In this document: positions 45,012 to 57,421 of the stretch, one piece after another
How positions within the stretch are numbered: position 1 is the first letter of the stretch
Layout of the letters: each line of letters begins with the position of its first letter
Source of the DNA: Cercis canadensis
Lineage: Eukaryota > Streptophyta > Magnoliopsida > Fabales > Fabaceae
Length of the DNA stretch: 64,000 nucleotides
Direction of reading: 5' to 3'
Assembly: GCA_003255065.1 (NCBI GenBank)
Contig: QAOA01008552.1
Coordinates: 17,455 to 81,454 of the forward strand
Notes under the pieces: model-generated
Databases searched by the model: none
Seen by the model: the letters and a program-made list of their open reading frames with translations, nothing else
Told to the model about the DNA's origin: nothing
Made by a program: the position numbers and the translations under genes

Positions 45012-46914
45012 ATGTTATCTTTCACAGCATCCCAAAACACAAAATTCTTCCAGCAAGAATTACTCTTCTCATTGATGAGATACAGTAGTCATGCTAGCTT
45101 GTTATCTCTCCTATTCATATTTTCCTTATCTTGTTCACTTTTTGTCTCTGCTCTGGACACCATTACAACATCTCAGTTCATCCAAAAACCTGAAACACTA
45201 AGCTCTAACAACAATATGTTCACACTGGGATTTTTCAGTCCTGAAAATTCAATAAATCGCTACGTAGAAATATGGTGTATGTCTAAATCCGCTGCTATAG
45301 GGTAGCTAACAGAGAACGACCACTGAAGGATTCTTCTGGGATTGTAACAATATCCAAGGACGGAAATCTTGTGGTAATGAATGGTAAGAAACCAGTTGTT
45401 TGGTCATCAAATGTGTCAAATTTAGCATACAATTCAACTGCAAAACTTTAAGATACTGGAAACCTTTTCCTGCTGGATGACTTCACAGGAAACCCCTTTT
45501 GGGACAGTTTCCAGCATCCTACTGATTCATTTGTGCCAAATATGAAACTTAGTACTGATAAAATAACGGAAGAAAATTCAGCTGATATAATGGAAAAGCC
45601 CTTCTGATCCTTCCACTGGGAACTTCTCTTTTAGCCTTGAGAGGCTGAGTGTTCCTGAACTGTTCATTTGGAACAAAACAAAGCCATAATGGAGGAATGG
45701 TCCTTGGAATGGTAGGGTGTTTATGGAGTCAGTATTGGAAGTGAACAGGATGGAACTGTTTATCTAACTCTTTCTTTACCAAATGGGACCTCTGACTTAG
45801 TAATCTTGGTCTTGAATTCACAAGGCACCTTGGCGGAAAAAGATTGGCAAAACAAAAAGGAAGCTGAAAATTGGACTTTTCCAGCAACTGATTGTGATAT
45901 TTATGGCTCTTGTGGGTCATTTGGATACGGCAATGCTCAAAGTTCACCAATCTGTAGTTGTTTGAAAGGGTTTAAACCCAATAATAGAGAGGAGTGGCTG
46001 TGTGAGAAGGGTTCCTTTGCAGTGAGAGGATAAAAAATGGAGGTGAAGCAGGTAAAGATTATGGCTTTTTGAAACTAGAGATGACCAAAGTACCTTACTT
46101 TGCAGAGCAGTCACCAGTTTCTTAAGACACATGCAGAACTCAATGCCTGCAGAATTTCTCTTGTACAGCATATGCATATAATGCTGCCGGCATACGCTGC
46201 ATGTCTTGGAGTGGAAACTTGGTTGACATACAAGGATTCACGGAAGGAGGAGCTGATCTTTACATAAAAGTACGTAGCCTATTCAGAACTTAGTAGGTAG
46301 AAATTTGTTTGGTCAAACACTTGAGAATCCAAATCATGATAATCATCATAGAAGAATTTTCTATTCTACTTATTTCCATATATCTGGAATCTGGCCTAAA
46401 TTTTTTTTTAACTGTTCTTGATACAGATAAAAAGAGAAGCATGACTTTGATTATTGCTGTTACAATAATTGTAGGAATGATTATTGCTGCTGCTTGTGCA
46501 TATTTTCTATGGACATGGACATTTAAACATTCTGCAGGTATGTCTACCTTTTTCGCAAACTAGACTCTTTAAAGTGATATAAATTCTCCCACATATTCTC
46601 AGCTGGTATTGCAGTAATATTAAAAACGTTGATCCTTCATTTGTTGGTAAAGCAGCCTGTGGTTATCTCTCATGGAAATACGCTGCTAAAATGCAGGTAA
46701 AGCAGCCATGTCACATTTTCTTATGTGTAATCAATGGCAGAGTCACAGAGAAAAACTAAAGTTTTTGCAATAAAACCAAAATCCGAAATGCGGAACTGCT
46801 TTCATTTAAATAATTAATACGTAGTTTAAGAATACTATTGAAATAATTAACTCTTACAATTTTGACACTACATTATAGATTTTTAGCTTCTTTCTGTGTT
46901 TACTTGTTGTTTAT

Positions 46915-48340
46915 TGACGGATGCCGAACCGTACATAATTATAATACTAATTGCAATAGATTTGTAGTATAGAATACAACTAGTGTCGTCTCTTAAAGAT
47001 TCACCAAAACAATTAATCTATTAAGACTTAAACGTGAACAGAATAGGGGGTTTGTGTTAAATGCAATAGACAAGGAAATCAAAATACAATAAAACAGAAA
47101 TTGATCAAGGTAAAAGAATGTAATCAACAAAAAAAGNGTATAGAATACAACTAGTGTTGTCTCTTAAAGATTCACCAAAACAATTAATCTATTAAGACTT
47201 AAACGTGAACAGAATAGGGGGTTTGTGTTGAATGCAATAGACAAGGAAATCAAAATACAATAAAACAGAAATTGATCAAGGTAAAAGAATGTAATCAACA
47301 AAGAAATGCAACCAAACTTAATTAATTCAACCTTGTTCACTAAAGATAATCTAAATATGATTTAATCCCTTAGTTAAATGTTACTTGGAATCCTTAATAG
47401 TAACACTTAGAATTCCTACTGAATACCATTCAGGATTCAATTAATTTAAGAATTAGGACTCTATGCAACCGCTCTATATCACTAAGTCCAGATTAATTTA
47501 AGAACCGAATTTTCCAAGTTAACCATATAGTAAAGACCTTTAAAATATGATAGTAATTTGATTATTGTAATGAATCCAATCAACCGACTAAATTCTAAAG
47601 CATGCAACTAAAATACTATTCAATTACATGAAGATAAGAAGATAATCAAATTGCATTAAATCAAACCCGAATTGTAAAGCATAAGAACTCTGGATTAATA
47701 TGTTTGGCTCCTCTTGAATCAATTAAAGAAAAACTTAGCCCTCCATGGAAGGCTTAAACATAACAAAAGGTCTGAAAAATGAAATACAGCAACAAGAGGC
47801 AAAAGATCCCAAATTTCTCAACAAATGAAGAATTAATACTAGTTGCCTCCTCTAGGTTTCCTCATTATAAATTAAACCTAATTTCTTAAACTCTTAATGG
47901 AAAAACATGATGAAGCCCTAATGACATGTGTGTTGGCCCAATAAGTAAGTGTTGATCCAATAAGCAGGTACTGGTCCAATAAGCAAGCCCAATAAATGAA
48001 ATAAGTCAATGCTAGGCAGATGCATAAATTCTGGACTATTTCTATGCAAAATTCAGTTGTCTATACGTGATAATCAGCTTTTGAGCTCTTCATATGAAAT
48101 GTAGAATTTTCTATCAGCTTTCCTACAAAACTGAAATCACATCAATCGGACAACTATAGCTCAAGATATAGTGAAAAACGTAAGCAATGCCAGAAATCAT
48201 TAATTATGCAATTAATATCTTATAAGCACCAACAAGTCTAAATCTACAAAATGCATCTATAAGCTATGAAAATCAGCAGAAATACACACTAAAGACTAAA
48301 TATAAGGGAAATAAATAATATAAATATATTGTCTTTATCA
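46915..48340. mobile_element. Probable solo LTR in intron 2 of copy G
   Basis: Starts TGACGGATGCCGAACC and ends TCTTTATCA, i.e. TG...CA. Flanks TTTAT (46910-46914) and TTTAA (48341-48345) form a near-perfect 5-bp target duplication. Copy D has the unoccupied site near 16760. No coding frames, hence a solo LTR. Length includes an N-flanked duplicate of about 170 bp. Confidence 0.78.
46967..47307. repeat. 170-bp repeat around a single N (assembly overlap)
   Basis: GTATAGAATACAACTAGTG starts at 46967 and again at 47138, after the N at 47137, with very few differences. Confidence 0.85.
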
Positions 48341-49361
48341 TTTAACACAGCATATGAATAAATAAGAACTCAATCTTGTTTGTTCTTAAGGGTATATCCT
48401 CATGATTGAGTAACAAATACTCAACAGTCTTAGATTCAAATTCATTTTTCCTTTGGCTGCATGTATTGCCCAAATTTCATTAATAAAATAAGTCATTGTG
48501 TTAGAATATAAGTTTTATGGGGTAAAAGGAAGAAGAGCACAACAGAAATAAGGCATAGATGATTTTTGCTATTGAAATAATTCTTGCTCTCTTACATTTT
48601 CATTTAGTTCAACTTCTATATATACACAAAAAAAAGTTACAAGTTAGAATCATACCTACTCATACGTAATCAATATCAACTGTTAGATAATTTTTCACAA
48701 AATAAGAATCATCACTCACTTATATCAACTAGCAAAGTGCTGTTGTAGATTCTACTTAATTACATCAGATTTTTTACATAAACAAAATGAACTATTTCCC
48801 AGCTTGAATATAGAAAAATCTAATAGTTCAACACATTGTTATGGATAATCATTCTAGATAAGTATCAAATATAGATATCAAATAAAAAATTCATTTAATC
48901 AAACAAGTTTATTTCTCAACAAAGGGAGAAAACATACAGAACATCAGATTCAAAGATTGACTGCAGACCCAAAACATGATAAACTAGAAGAGCTGCCCCT
49001 ATTTGATTTTAGAAAGCTTGCAACTGCAACAAACAACTTTCACTCTGCTAATATGCTTGGAAAAGGAGGCTTTGGTCCAGTATACAAGGTAACTTTTTCC
49101 AGGTGGCATTCGTCATATGTGATATCAAATGTGTATCCAACCTGCTATTTTTTTTTCCCCATTTTTTTAGGGTGAATTGCAAGATGGACAAGAAATTGCA
49201 GTTAAGAGACTCTCTAGAGCATCTGGGCAAAGGCTAGAAGAATTCATGAATGAGGTGATGGTGATTTCTAAACTTCAACATCGCAGACTTCTTGGCTGTT
49301 CAACTTAAGGAGACGAAAGATGCTAATCTATGAGTTTATGCCAAATAAAAGTTTGGATGCA

Positions 49362-50245
49362 TTAAATACAAATAGCTACTATAATTGGTTAAGTAATCTT
49401 TCATAAAGTTGAGATGTTGAGGTTCTATATTTGAATCCACATTCTTTATAAATACCTAGATAGAAAATTAATTGTCTATTTGATGAAAAAAATAGAGAAA
49501 AAAACTTAGAAAATGTTACATCTACCACTATATATATTCATCGTACGGTAATTCTTGACAGCATAAATAAAATTGGATCCACTTAGATGGCACATATTTT
49601 TTGTGGCTAGGGATGTTATACAAAATGTAAAAAAATTTCATAAGCTTATATATTGCATTAGTTAAGAATTTTTTTTATTTTTTTAATAAATTGCATATTT
49701 ATTGACAGAATTCATGTAAAAAAAATGCAACCTAATCCATTTAAGTCATATTAGGATTTTCCTATAAGAAAAAAAAGAGTCATATCAGGTTTTGTCAATA
49801 ATTAACTACGGCTAGTTTAGTTATTTAATCTTAGTTAGTTTGTTTGTTGATTGTTGAGCTGTACTTTAACTGCTTTGGTAGAATAGTTGAATGCTTACAT
49901 CAGCATAGCTGTATATAAAGTAAGATCGTGTACTGTTCATAGTGAGACGAAATAATATACAGAAATTCTTCATTTCTCAGCCTCATCTCTCTTTCTTTTC
50001 TCTCTGGAACATTCCACTTCTTCTCTGGTTTACTTCTTTCTTAGCATTTCACAGTTACACTTATTACGGAATACTAATCCTATTTGGTGGTCAATTAAAA
50101 AAAATTCTACTTTTTTCCAAACTTGAGTAAAAAGAAACTGTTGTCCTTACTAGCAAAGGTTTTCTAATCCTATCTGGTCAACGAAAGATTGTATATAAAA
50201 ACACCAAACACAGCTTATTCCGACCCCAATCCCAAACCATTAACA
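49362..50245. other. Intergenic with an LTR-like end at about 49795-50010
   Basis: The array ends here. 49795-50010 has the feel of a copia-type LTR: TTAGTTAGTT motifs, a TATATAAAG box and a pyrimidine-rich end, but no partner or target duplication was found. No gene is seen. Confidence 0.4.
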
Positions 50246-51095
50246 ATGGCAAATCCCAATCCCTGCAACGATAATCACCTTCTCTATGTCTCAGCATCGA
50301 GAGAGCCAATGATCCTCCATCTTCCAACTCTCAATTACTCATAAAAAGCACCACTTATACATCCAATACAACAAGAACAAGCCCATCATCAAACCAATCA
50401 GGATTTTCTTCAAAGCCAGTCATGACCAACATAACCGAATCAACCCTAAATCCTTCAATAATACTCAGAGACCCACCAATCAACCAAGAAAACCAGTTCC
50501 CTTTGTCTCCTTCACGGTTTGACACATCTCACATGATTTCTGAGATGGGAATCCCATCCTCATCGAAAAGGATCCTATGGCGAGGACGATCAAACAATGG
50601 TGTATCTTGGATAGAGTTGCAAAGCATGGAAGATTTAGTGACACAAATACTGGGCTTAGTTCAAGCAATGGTAGATGAGGGTCAATCTTCAAACAAAGAG
50701 TTATTTATGAATTTCAATATCACAAAGAGAGTGCTGTTGGCACCGGTTGAGTTTGAAGCACTTGGTCGAGTTAGAAAACATTGTTTGGTTACGAAGAGAA
50801 GAGAATCGTCTTGGTAAGTGTCTTTCATGCACTATACATCCTTCTCAAGTGGAAGAGGAAATTATGAGACAGATGGGTTTAATTACAGAGCTGATCTCTG
50901 TTGAGGCCATGACTGATCCATGCTCTATCTGTGTAGAAAACTACGTTGTTGGGTCTACAGTAGCATGGTTTCCTTGCTCTCATAAGTTCCATATGGATTG
51001 CCTTGCGAAGTGGATGAGAAATTCTCCCTCGTCCTATGTGTCGCATGGAGTTGCCTTGCTTTGTAGTTTATTTTATTTTGCATTCAAAAACCAAA
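50246..51095 (+). pseudogene. RING-H2 E3 ligase-like gene, frameshifted
   Basis: A single-exon coding stretch visible in three successive frames: MANPNPCNDNHLLYV from 50246, a 131-codon frame at 50422-50817, and a third from about 50747. The last contains a RING-H2 core, CSICVENY then CSHKFHMDCLAKW. The final CPMC pair is destroyed by a 2-base deletion at NSPS (restoring two bases would read CPMC). With at least two other frame breaks it is a pseudogene, unless the assembly is at fault. Intact relatives would be ubiquitin ligases. Confidence 0.72.
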
Positions 51096-51903
51096 AAACT
51101 AGGAATATAATATGGATTCAATTGTCGAACTTAATGTTTTTCAATATTATTATTATTATTAAAAGAATATTTAGCTAGAATTTTTGTTGTTGACATTGTT
51201 GTTAGAATGATATGAACTTATAACCACCATTAAATAAATATGTGATCGTTACTACCTACTACTTTGTTTCATTTAACAATCATATTGAATTTTGGCTAAA
51301 TTATGACCTATTTTACTCTAGCTAAATAGCATTGCTTTTATTATTATTGTTGTTGCTGTAAAAACTCTACATAAAAGATTATTCATTGAATTAGATTGAT
51401 CCCATTATTATAAAGACTGGTCCAATATTATTTACTTACTGAAAATACCAAAATAAAACCCTATTTTCCCTCTACCAACATCACACACCACCTCTAGTGT
51501 TTGTTGTTCTAGATTTTGACTAGTAATTAAACCAGCGTTAAGTTCACTTCTCCTCTTCCCCTCCAAAGAAAAAGAAAAAGAAAAAAACACCCAGGCAAAG
51601 ATGATTATACGCCTCATCTTCTATATACTACTGGCATATATGGTCCTAGAATCCAGAGGTTGCTCAACAATTTAGAAGAGAAATAATTGTGAACCACTAA
51701 AAAAAAAAAATTCAAGTTAATCTGAAGCAAAGTATCGAAAGAATAAGACTATGAGAATCTATTCAATATTCACCCTTCGTAGGCTCTCTCAAATTTGTGT
51801 ACTCGTGCATGAAGCCTTTTCATCTATTTATAGGATAAACCCCACTTGTGTTTCTATTCTTCCACTAGAATAGAATAGAATCAAAGGAAAGGAAGCCTCA
51901 AAC
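51096..51903 (+). promoter_or_regulatory. Upstream region of the TMEM245-like gene
   Basis: A TATA-like TATTTATAGG lies at 51824, about 80 bases before the first ATG. The rest is AT-rich with no other gene. Confidence 0.4.
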
Positions 51904-52176
51904 ATGGCTAATCCCATATCAGCAGCAATACCATCAGGTCCATCACCATCACCATGTCCGACACCGTCGAAACTCCCCGTAAACATTTCTACCAGCCCAA
52001 ACGTAAAGGTCGCCACAGAAACCAAAGCCAAAATCTCCAATTCCGTTCCGCTGATCCACTTCGGGAATTTGAACCCGATCTCCTACCACGAGTTCTCGAA
52101 AATGCAGATGATGAAGAAGCAACTCAGGGAAAAAAACGACGTCGTGGCAGACTCGGACGACGATCGGAATTGTTGA
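51904..52176 (+). other. Out-of-frame 90-codon ORF overlapping the TMEM245-like start
   Basis: Begins at the first ATG of the likely transcript in a strong context (A at -3, G at +4), 50 bases before the start of the long frame, and overlaps it by 223 bases in another frame. It begins MANPISAAIPSGPSPSP and ends DSDDDRNC. Its second half uses mostly G- or C-ending codons. It could be an overlapping upstream ORF that limits translation of the main frame, or the original N-terminus separated by a frameshift. No similarity is recognised. Confidence 0.4.
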
Positions 52177-54165
52177 GCGACCCTTACATACGCATTGCAA
52201 TGTACGTAGCAATGGCACATGCAGGGCTAGCCTTGTCGCTTGCTCTCCTCTTCGGTGGGGCCAAGCTCCTCCAGAACTATTTGCGCCCTATTCAGTGGGC
52301 CATTCTCTGTTCCATCCCACTTCGCGAGCTTCACCTCGCTCTCGTTTCCTTCTGGTCTGATTCCCTCAATCTTGGCCTCTTTGAAACCCTAATCGCCATA
52401 CCCTTATCTGCTCTCAACGCCACCAATTCCTCTCTCCTTGATTCTCATGCCGCTTTCCTTCGCCTCCTCGATGGCGATCCCTCCATTCGCAAGAGGAACA
52501 TTATTGGCTTCGCTAAGCTCATGCAATGGCTCATCTCTTTTGGCCTATTTGTTATTCTCTACGAGCGAATTGGCATTTTCTCTATTCCCACCTTCGCAAT
52601 ACCCTGCTTCATAGCCTATGCCACTGGTTGGAAAAGGGTCACCGTGAAAAAGCTTACCTCTATGTCATCTAGGAAGTTTCGGAGTAATAATGGTTCTTTT
52701 AGCCTCAAAGTTAGCAGGTACCTAACTTCGTTTTTGCTTAATAGGCTGAAAACAACGGTGGGGATTGGGTTAATCATGTTTATGATTGTGGGTTCTGTTT
52801 TTGGCATGGTTTTCTTGTCTTATAAAATTGCTATGGAGGGGAAAGATGCTGTGATTTCATTAAAGGTGCATTTGGATGAGAGCAATTTTGCAGAGAGAAT
52901 TGGTGTGAAGAAATGGATGGATGAGAATAATGCAGCAGAATTGATTGATTCTTATGCCACAAAATTCTATGATACTATGCTGCAGAATGTTGATTCATTG
53001 GCTGTGTATTACAATGTAACAGAGATTGTGGATGGGGTGAAACATTATTTGGTTAGCCGTTCACAAAGTTCGGTCATGTCTAGTGTGGCTGAGCAAGTTA
53101 CTATTAGACCCTTGTCTGAGAAGCTTTATCATATTCAGTCAAGGGTGAGAAATGGAGAGTGGAAGGTGATCTACATGGATATTGATGGGATATTCTGGGA
53201 ACTTATTTCCTTGGTTACTAGTGAGGATCTATTGGAGAAAATTAAAGCATTTTTACTCCAGAGTTTGGATGTGTCAAAACAGTTGTTAGCAAGTAGTAGC
53301 ATGGTTTTGACTAGTGGTGTGAATATAGTGTTCTTTATGGCTGTCTCTATTGTTTCAGGAGCTGCAGGGCTGCTAAATTTTGTTTCTGAATTAATGGTTT
53401 TCTTGTGGCTTTTATACTATTTGATTACTTCGAATTCTGGAGGAGTTATCAACCACGTTCTAGGTATGGTGCCAATTTCAAAATCGACCCGGGTTCGGTG
53501 TGCTCAAGTTCTTGATGATGCAGTGACTAGTGTGTTGTTGGCAGCTGCCAAGGTCACAATCTTTGAAGGGTGTTTAACATACCTCTTGTTTAGATTCTAC
53601 CGCATTCACTTCCTGTACATGTCTACGTTTCTTGCCCTTACGAGTGCTGTTTTGCCCATAACACCGTCTTTGCTTTCATCAATACCAGCAGCTGCACAAC
53701 TAGCTATGGAAGCAAGGTATATTGAAGCTATTCTATTAACTATCATCCATCAAATACTATTGGAATATGGCACAGCTGCTATTCAAGCTGAGATACCTGG
53801 ACAGAATGCCTACTTGACAGGGCTTAGCATACTTGGTGGAATTGCTCTATTCTCCTCTGCTTTAGAAGTAATCCTTTTCCCTTTTAATGCTGTAAATTTT
53901 GTAGTAAATGCTGTTAAGGGTCAAAATTTTGGTTTTCTTTAAACTACTGTAGTTAGCTGTTTTCTTGTGCCCTGGTTCATTTCTATTTCTGCATTTTGAG
54001 TCTCTTTCCTTTGTTTCTAAATCTATGTTATGGGTATTAATTAACTGAATCTCATTTTGCATACAGGGAGCAATCATGGGTCCTTTACTGATGACAGTGA
54101 TGATTGCTTTGAAAAACTTGTATGTGGAGTTTGTCCTTGGTAGCACCAATGCAACCAGTCAGTGA
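51954..54165 (+). CDS. Polytopic membrane protein, AI-2E transporter-like/TMEM245 family
   Basis: Two exons, 51954-53867 and 54067-54165, giving 670 aa. The long open frame runs on to 53942, but a GTAATC donor after LFSSALE and an ATACAG acceptor add the family-typical ending GAIMGPLLMTVMIALKNLY. Features: basic, hydrophilic N-terminus (residues 1-75, KKRRRGRLGRR), hydrophobic spans near 79-103, 112-135, 185-225, 265-295, 440-490 and 520-610, and a soluble middle segment. The family is conserved across eukaryotes, with bacterial AI-2 exporter relatives; function in plants is not established. The first third has GC-rich third positions and the rest does not. A homologue is At5g55960, from memory. 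Confidence 0.88.
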
Positions 54166-56289
54166 TATTAGAGGAAGGATTCTGGATCTCTTTTGTTTAT
54201 TAGTTTTCTGAATCACTTTTTTTCTTTCCATCCATGTAATTCGTGAAAGGAAATGCCATATTTTTCTCTTCCAACCAATAGCTTCTAGATACTACGATTT
54301 ACCAACAGAAGAACTTTAGTACACCCCTAGAACTAAAACGTAGGCAAACAGGGTTCAAAAGCTATGTCATCATATCTAAAAGGTTATTTTATTATTTTGT
54401 GCTATTTTATTAAATTGAGTCAAACCACGCACAAACGAGGACTGAGAACAAAAATTGAACCACTCCATGACGATAAATGGATAAACACTCTTTTTCCTCC
54501 TTTTGGTAACAACTCCTGCCCTCAGCAACCCTGCTTTGATACCACTTGCATGGGACGGATTGATCAACAAATAATACACAAGTAAGGAAATAAAATGCAT
54601 ACACCATCTGAATAAACACAACACAAAATATTTAACATGGTTCCAAAACCTCAAACTTCCTACATTATAAATGAGAGGAAATCAATCCATTATCAAAAGA
54701 ATATTACAAGATTAATATCGGTGAAGCTCTCTGAAACATCGAGCCGAACAGTACCATCGGTTCAGAGATTTTGAAAACCAATTTTTTGTTATTTGGTTCC
54801 TAAAACCAAATCAAACCGAACCACAAATGTCATCTCAGTTTTTGGAGGATCAATCCAATCGGTTTCCATTGGTTCTCAAAATACCATTTATAATTCTAAA
54901 ATAATTAAAAGAAAAATGAAACAATATATTGTTTATAATTCTAAAAATAATTAAAAGAAAAAAAAAATGAAACAAAACAAGGGGAAAGGGGCATGGCTGG
55001 TTTGAACCTAGTTACCAGATTTTCAAAGAAACAATAGACCAACAAGCTACAACATTTAAATACATTAGATATTCTCAATATATATATATATATATATATG
55101 GTCGGTTCGGTTCAAACCAAACCGAAGTGATCATTTTTTACATATTTAGAATTGGTGTGAACCAATTTTCATCAGTTTATATCGGTTTCGTTCGGTCCCA
55201 TTGGTTTTTATCAGTTCCTTACACCCCTAATTATGAGGTAATGTTAGAAGTTAATACCCCTATATGGATACTTTTCTTAGTTTACTAGGAGGCTATACAA
55301 CAATGATAATATATATCCATTTCTAAAATTCTACCTCTAGTTCCAATGGCATTTTAATATAGAATCTTCACGATGAAAAATTGAATACTTAACTATTAGG
55401 GTGTCTCCTTAAATATCTTGATTTATTTAGTGTCTTGAAAGAAAATGCATACGTGGTTTGATTTTTACCTTTATATTTCAAAAATGTTAATTTTTATAAA
55501 TAAAAAATTAGAACTAAATAACCTAATAGCATTTTACATAAAGTTATAATTGTTTGAAAAAATTCTTTAAAAGTTCAAATCTTCCAAAAACTTACGAATC
55601 GCATTGATGTACATAGTTTCCTAATTAAGACACGCTATAATCAATCACCTATTTAAGGGCTGAGGTGTCAAGCTATGAGTGGGTAGGAGTATTCTAGAAT
55701 AGTATAGTACAAGAAGGAAAGGGTACAAGCACTTTTGCTCACAATATTGTGATCATCTCTTCTTCTCTCGCTGGATGTTGAAATGCCAAGACCTTCTTGG
55801 TCTTGAGTAGTAAAATTGTGTCCATGTTAAATCCACCATGTGATTAGATGCAAGAGGTAGACTGAGGCTTGTTCAACCTAGCAGAAAAAAGTTAAATAAA
55901 TTGGAAAACTTTACAGCATTTTACACATCTTTCCGGAGATTTCAATAAGAAAACAAGTAACCTTGCTATATTTCTGATAGGGGATCAAGATATAAATAGA
56001 CTGGATGAATTTGAATTTATTATTTTCGAATAGGTTGAAAATTCAACTGCCATTAATAGACTTCAACTTCTAAGAAAATTCATCATGTCAACTAGCTAGC
56101 CAGTGGAGAAAAAATTTCTTTGACACTTCAGGAAAATCCCAGCATATGCCTGAAAGTAATTTTCTTTATGCAATTCAAACAAAAACTTTAAACTTATGAA
56201 ATCACTTCTAAATATCACATATAAACATGAAATGAATCAGTTCTTCTAAAATCAATTATTTACAGAATCTATTTTTTCACATTTAATCT
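54166..56289. other. Gene-poor stretch with an LTR relic
   Basis: 3' UTR of the membrane-protein gene, then repeats. At 54533-54544 the - strand reads TGGTATCAAAGC, a primer-binding site for initiator Met tRNA, preceded by CCCATGCA as an LTR end. This suggests a copia-like LTR remnant on - at about 54545-54720. Around 54760-55210 are several CGGTTCGGTT-like motifs, and at 55079-55099 a (TA)n run. No gene is seen. Confidence 0.45.
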
Positions 56290-56650
56290 GAATAGGCACA
56301 CTGTACAGAATATTCTGAGTTAGTTAGTTAGTTAGTTAGTTAGATTGTATAGTTTATTTATAACTAGAGTAGTACTTAGTTAGCCAGCTGTGCTGTAGTT
56401 AGTATTAGTTGATTTACTTAACCTTAGTTAGCTGATATAGTTATATTCTGTTATCAGGAGTTAGTCAAAGCTGAGTTGTATGCCTACGTGGCACTTTACT
56501 TTCTTCTACCTTTCTATATATATAGACATCTGGTGTAATGTATTTGTCGGTGAATAGAATATACAAGAAGTATTTTCTTCATTCTCTCTGATTTGTTCTT
56601 CTTCTTCCTTCGTGTTCACTGTTGATCATCCTTTCTAAGGATTCTTACAC
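56290..56650. mobile_element. Copia-type LTR fragment with TTAG microsatellite
   Basis: Starts in (GTTA)n at 56318-56343 and has repeated TTAGTTAG wording. A TATATATATAGAC box lies near 56515, and a pyrimidine-rich TTCTTCATTCTCTCTG end follows, as in LTR promoters of Ty1/copia elements. No partner LTR, primer site or coding region was recognised. Confidence 0.4.
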
Positions 56651-56909
56651 ACACGTCTTGTTAAGTCGTTAGTTCACTTCTTACCTAATTGATTACATTG
56701 TATTTAGTCCATGTATTTTTTTTTTTAATGTTATTTAGATTGTGACATCAACAAATGGAATTGTGAAGTTAAGCTGATTCTTAAGTTCAAGTGTTCTCTT
56801 GCTTTAGAAGGACTGCAAAATTTCATGACATTGCACCATGTTACTAAGTCATGTTGGGGACCAATCTTCAACAGAAGCAAATGAGAAATGATACAACTCT
56901 GCTAAGGGT

Positions 56910-57421
56910 GCAGTGACGTTAAACGTTGATGGGAGCAGCTATGGTAATCCAGGTAGGGCCGGTTTTGGTGGCGTGATCAAAAGCTATATTTTTAGTATTT
57001 TAGCTACAAAAGTTCAAACACAAAATTTACAAGTTTCAAGAACGACTTTAATATCACTTGATGATAAGTCATTTGGTAAACTATACGAGTAAGTGGATAG
57101 ATAGATTTTCTCTTTGTGGTTCTATTGCCGAGCTTGTGACTATCAAGGTTGGTCTTCAAGCTTGCTGGGACTTGGGTATGGACAAGGTGATTAATTTGTG
57201 AATCTGATTCTCTGAAAGCATGGGTGAGTTTGGTGGAGTCTGCAGATCAATTGAAGTTTAACTTATATGGTTGCGTTATTGGTGACATAAGAAGCTACGT
57301 TGAACGAGATTGGGAGGTCTCTATTGTCAATGTGTTGAAGAGGCGAATCAAGTGGCAGATCATATGACAAAGCGTGGAGCAATAGGAGCGGGTGTTCTCG
57401 TTGTTTACCCAAAAAAAAAAA
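56910..57421 (+). mobile_element. LINE remnant: RNase H domain and poly-A tail
   Basis: Reads VTLNVDGSSYGNPGRAGFGG, the start of the RNase H-like domain of plant non-LTR retrotransposons. Then come AELVTIKVGLQACWDLGM and ESDSLKAWVSLVESA, and EEANQVADHMTKRGA, followed by an 11-A tail (57411-57421). About 130 unrelated bases interrupt the domain at 56985-57115, and stops and frameshifts are present. It is the 3' end of a dead element. Confidence 0.8.

Larger units (their letters stand above)
45012..49361 (+). pseudogene. Copy G: S-receptor-like kinase with many lesions
   Basis: Exon 1 (45012-46289) opens well (signal peptide, [11 protein letters not shown]) but loses frame at the conserved VWVAN motif. 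It then has a TAA in KLL, another frameshift, a stop in place of Tyr in the PYWR motif and an internal deletion. The transmembrane exon (46428-46537) and exon 3 (48925-49088; [12 protein letters not shown]) are intact. Intron 2 is swollen by an LTR. Exon 4 (from 49171) loses bases in HRNLVRLL, stops, and receptor sequence ends at about 49361. The C-lobe is missing. Exons 3-4 are closest to copy D. Confidence 0.9.

Noticed and set aside
51828-52218. Two - strand ORFs opposite the TMEM245-like start
   Set aside because: Antisense shadows of a Ser/Pro-rich coding region.
53862-54149. 95-codon - strand ORF over the TMEM245-like intron and last exon
   Set aside because: The opposite strand has a clear spliced family ending.
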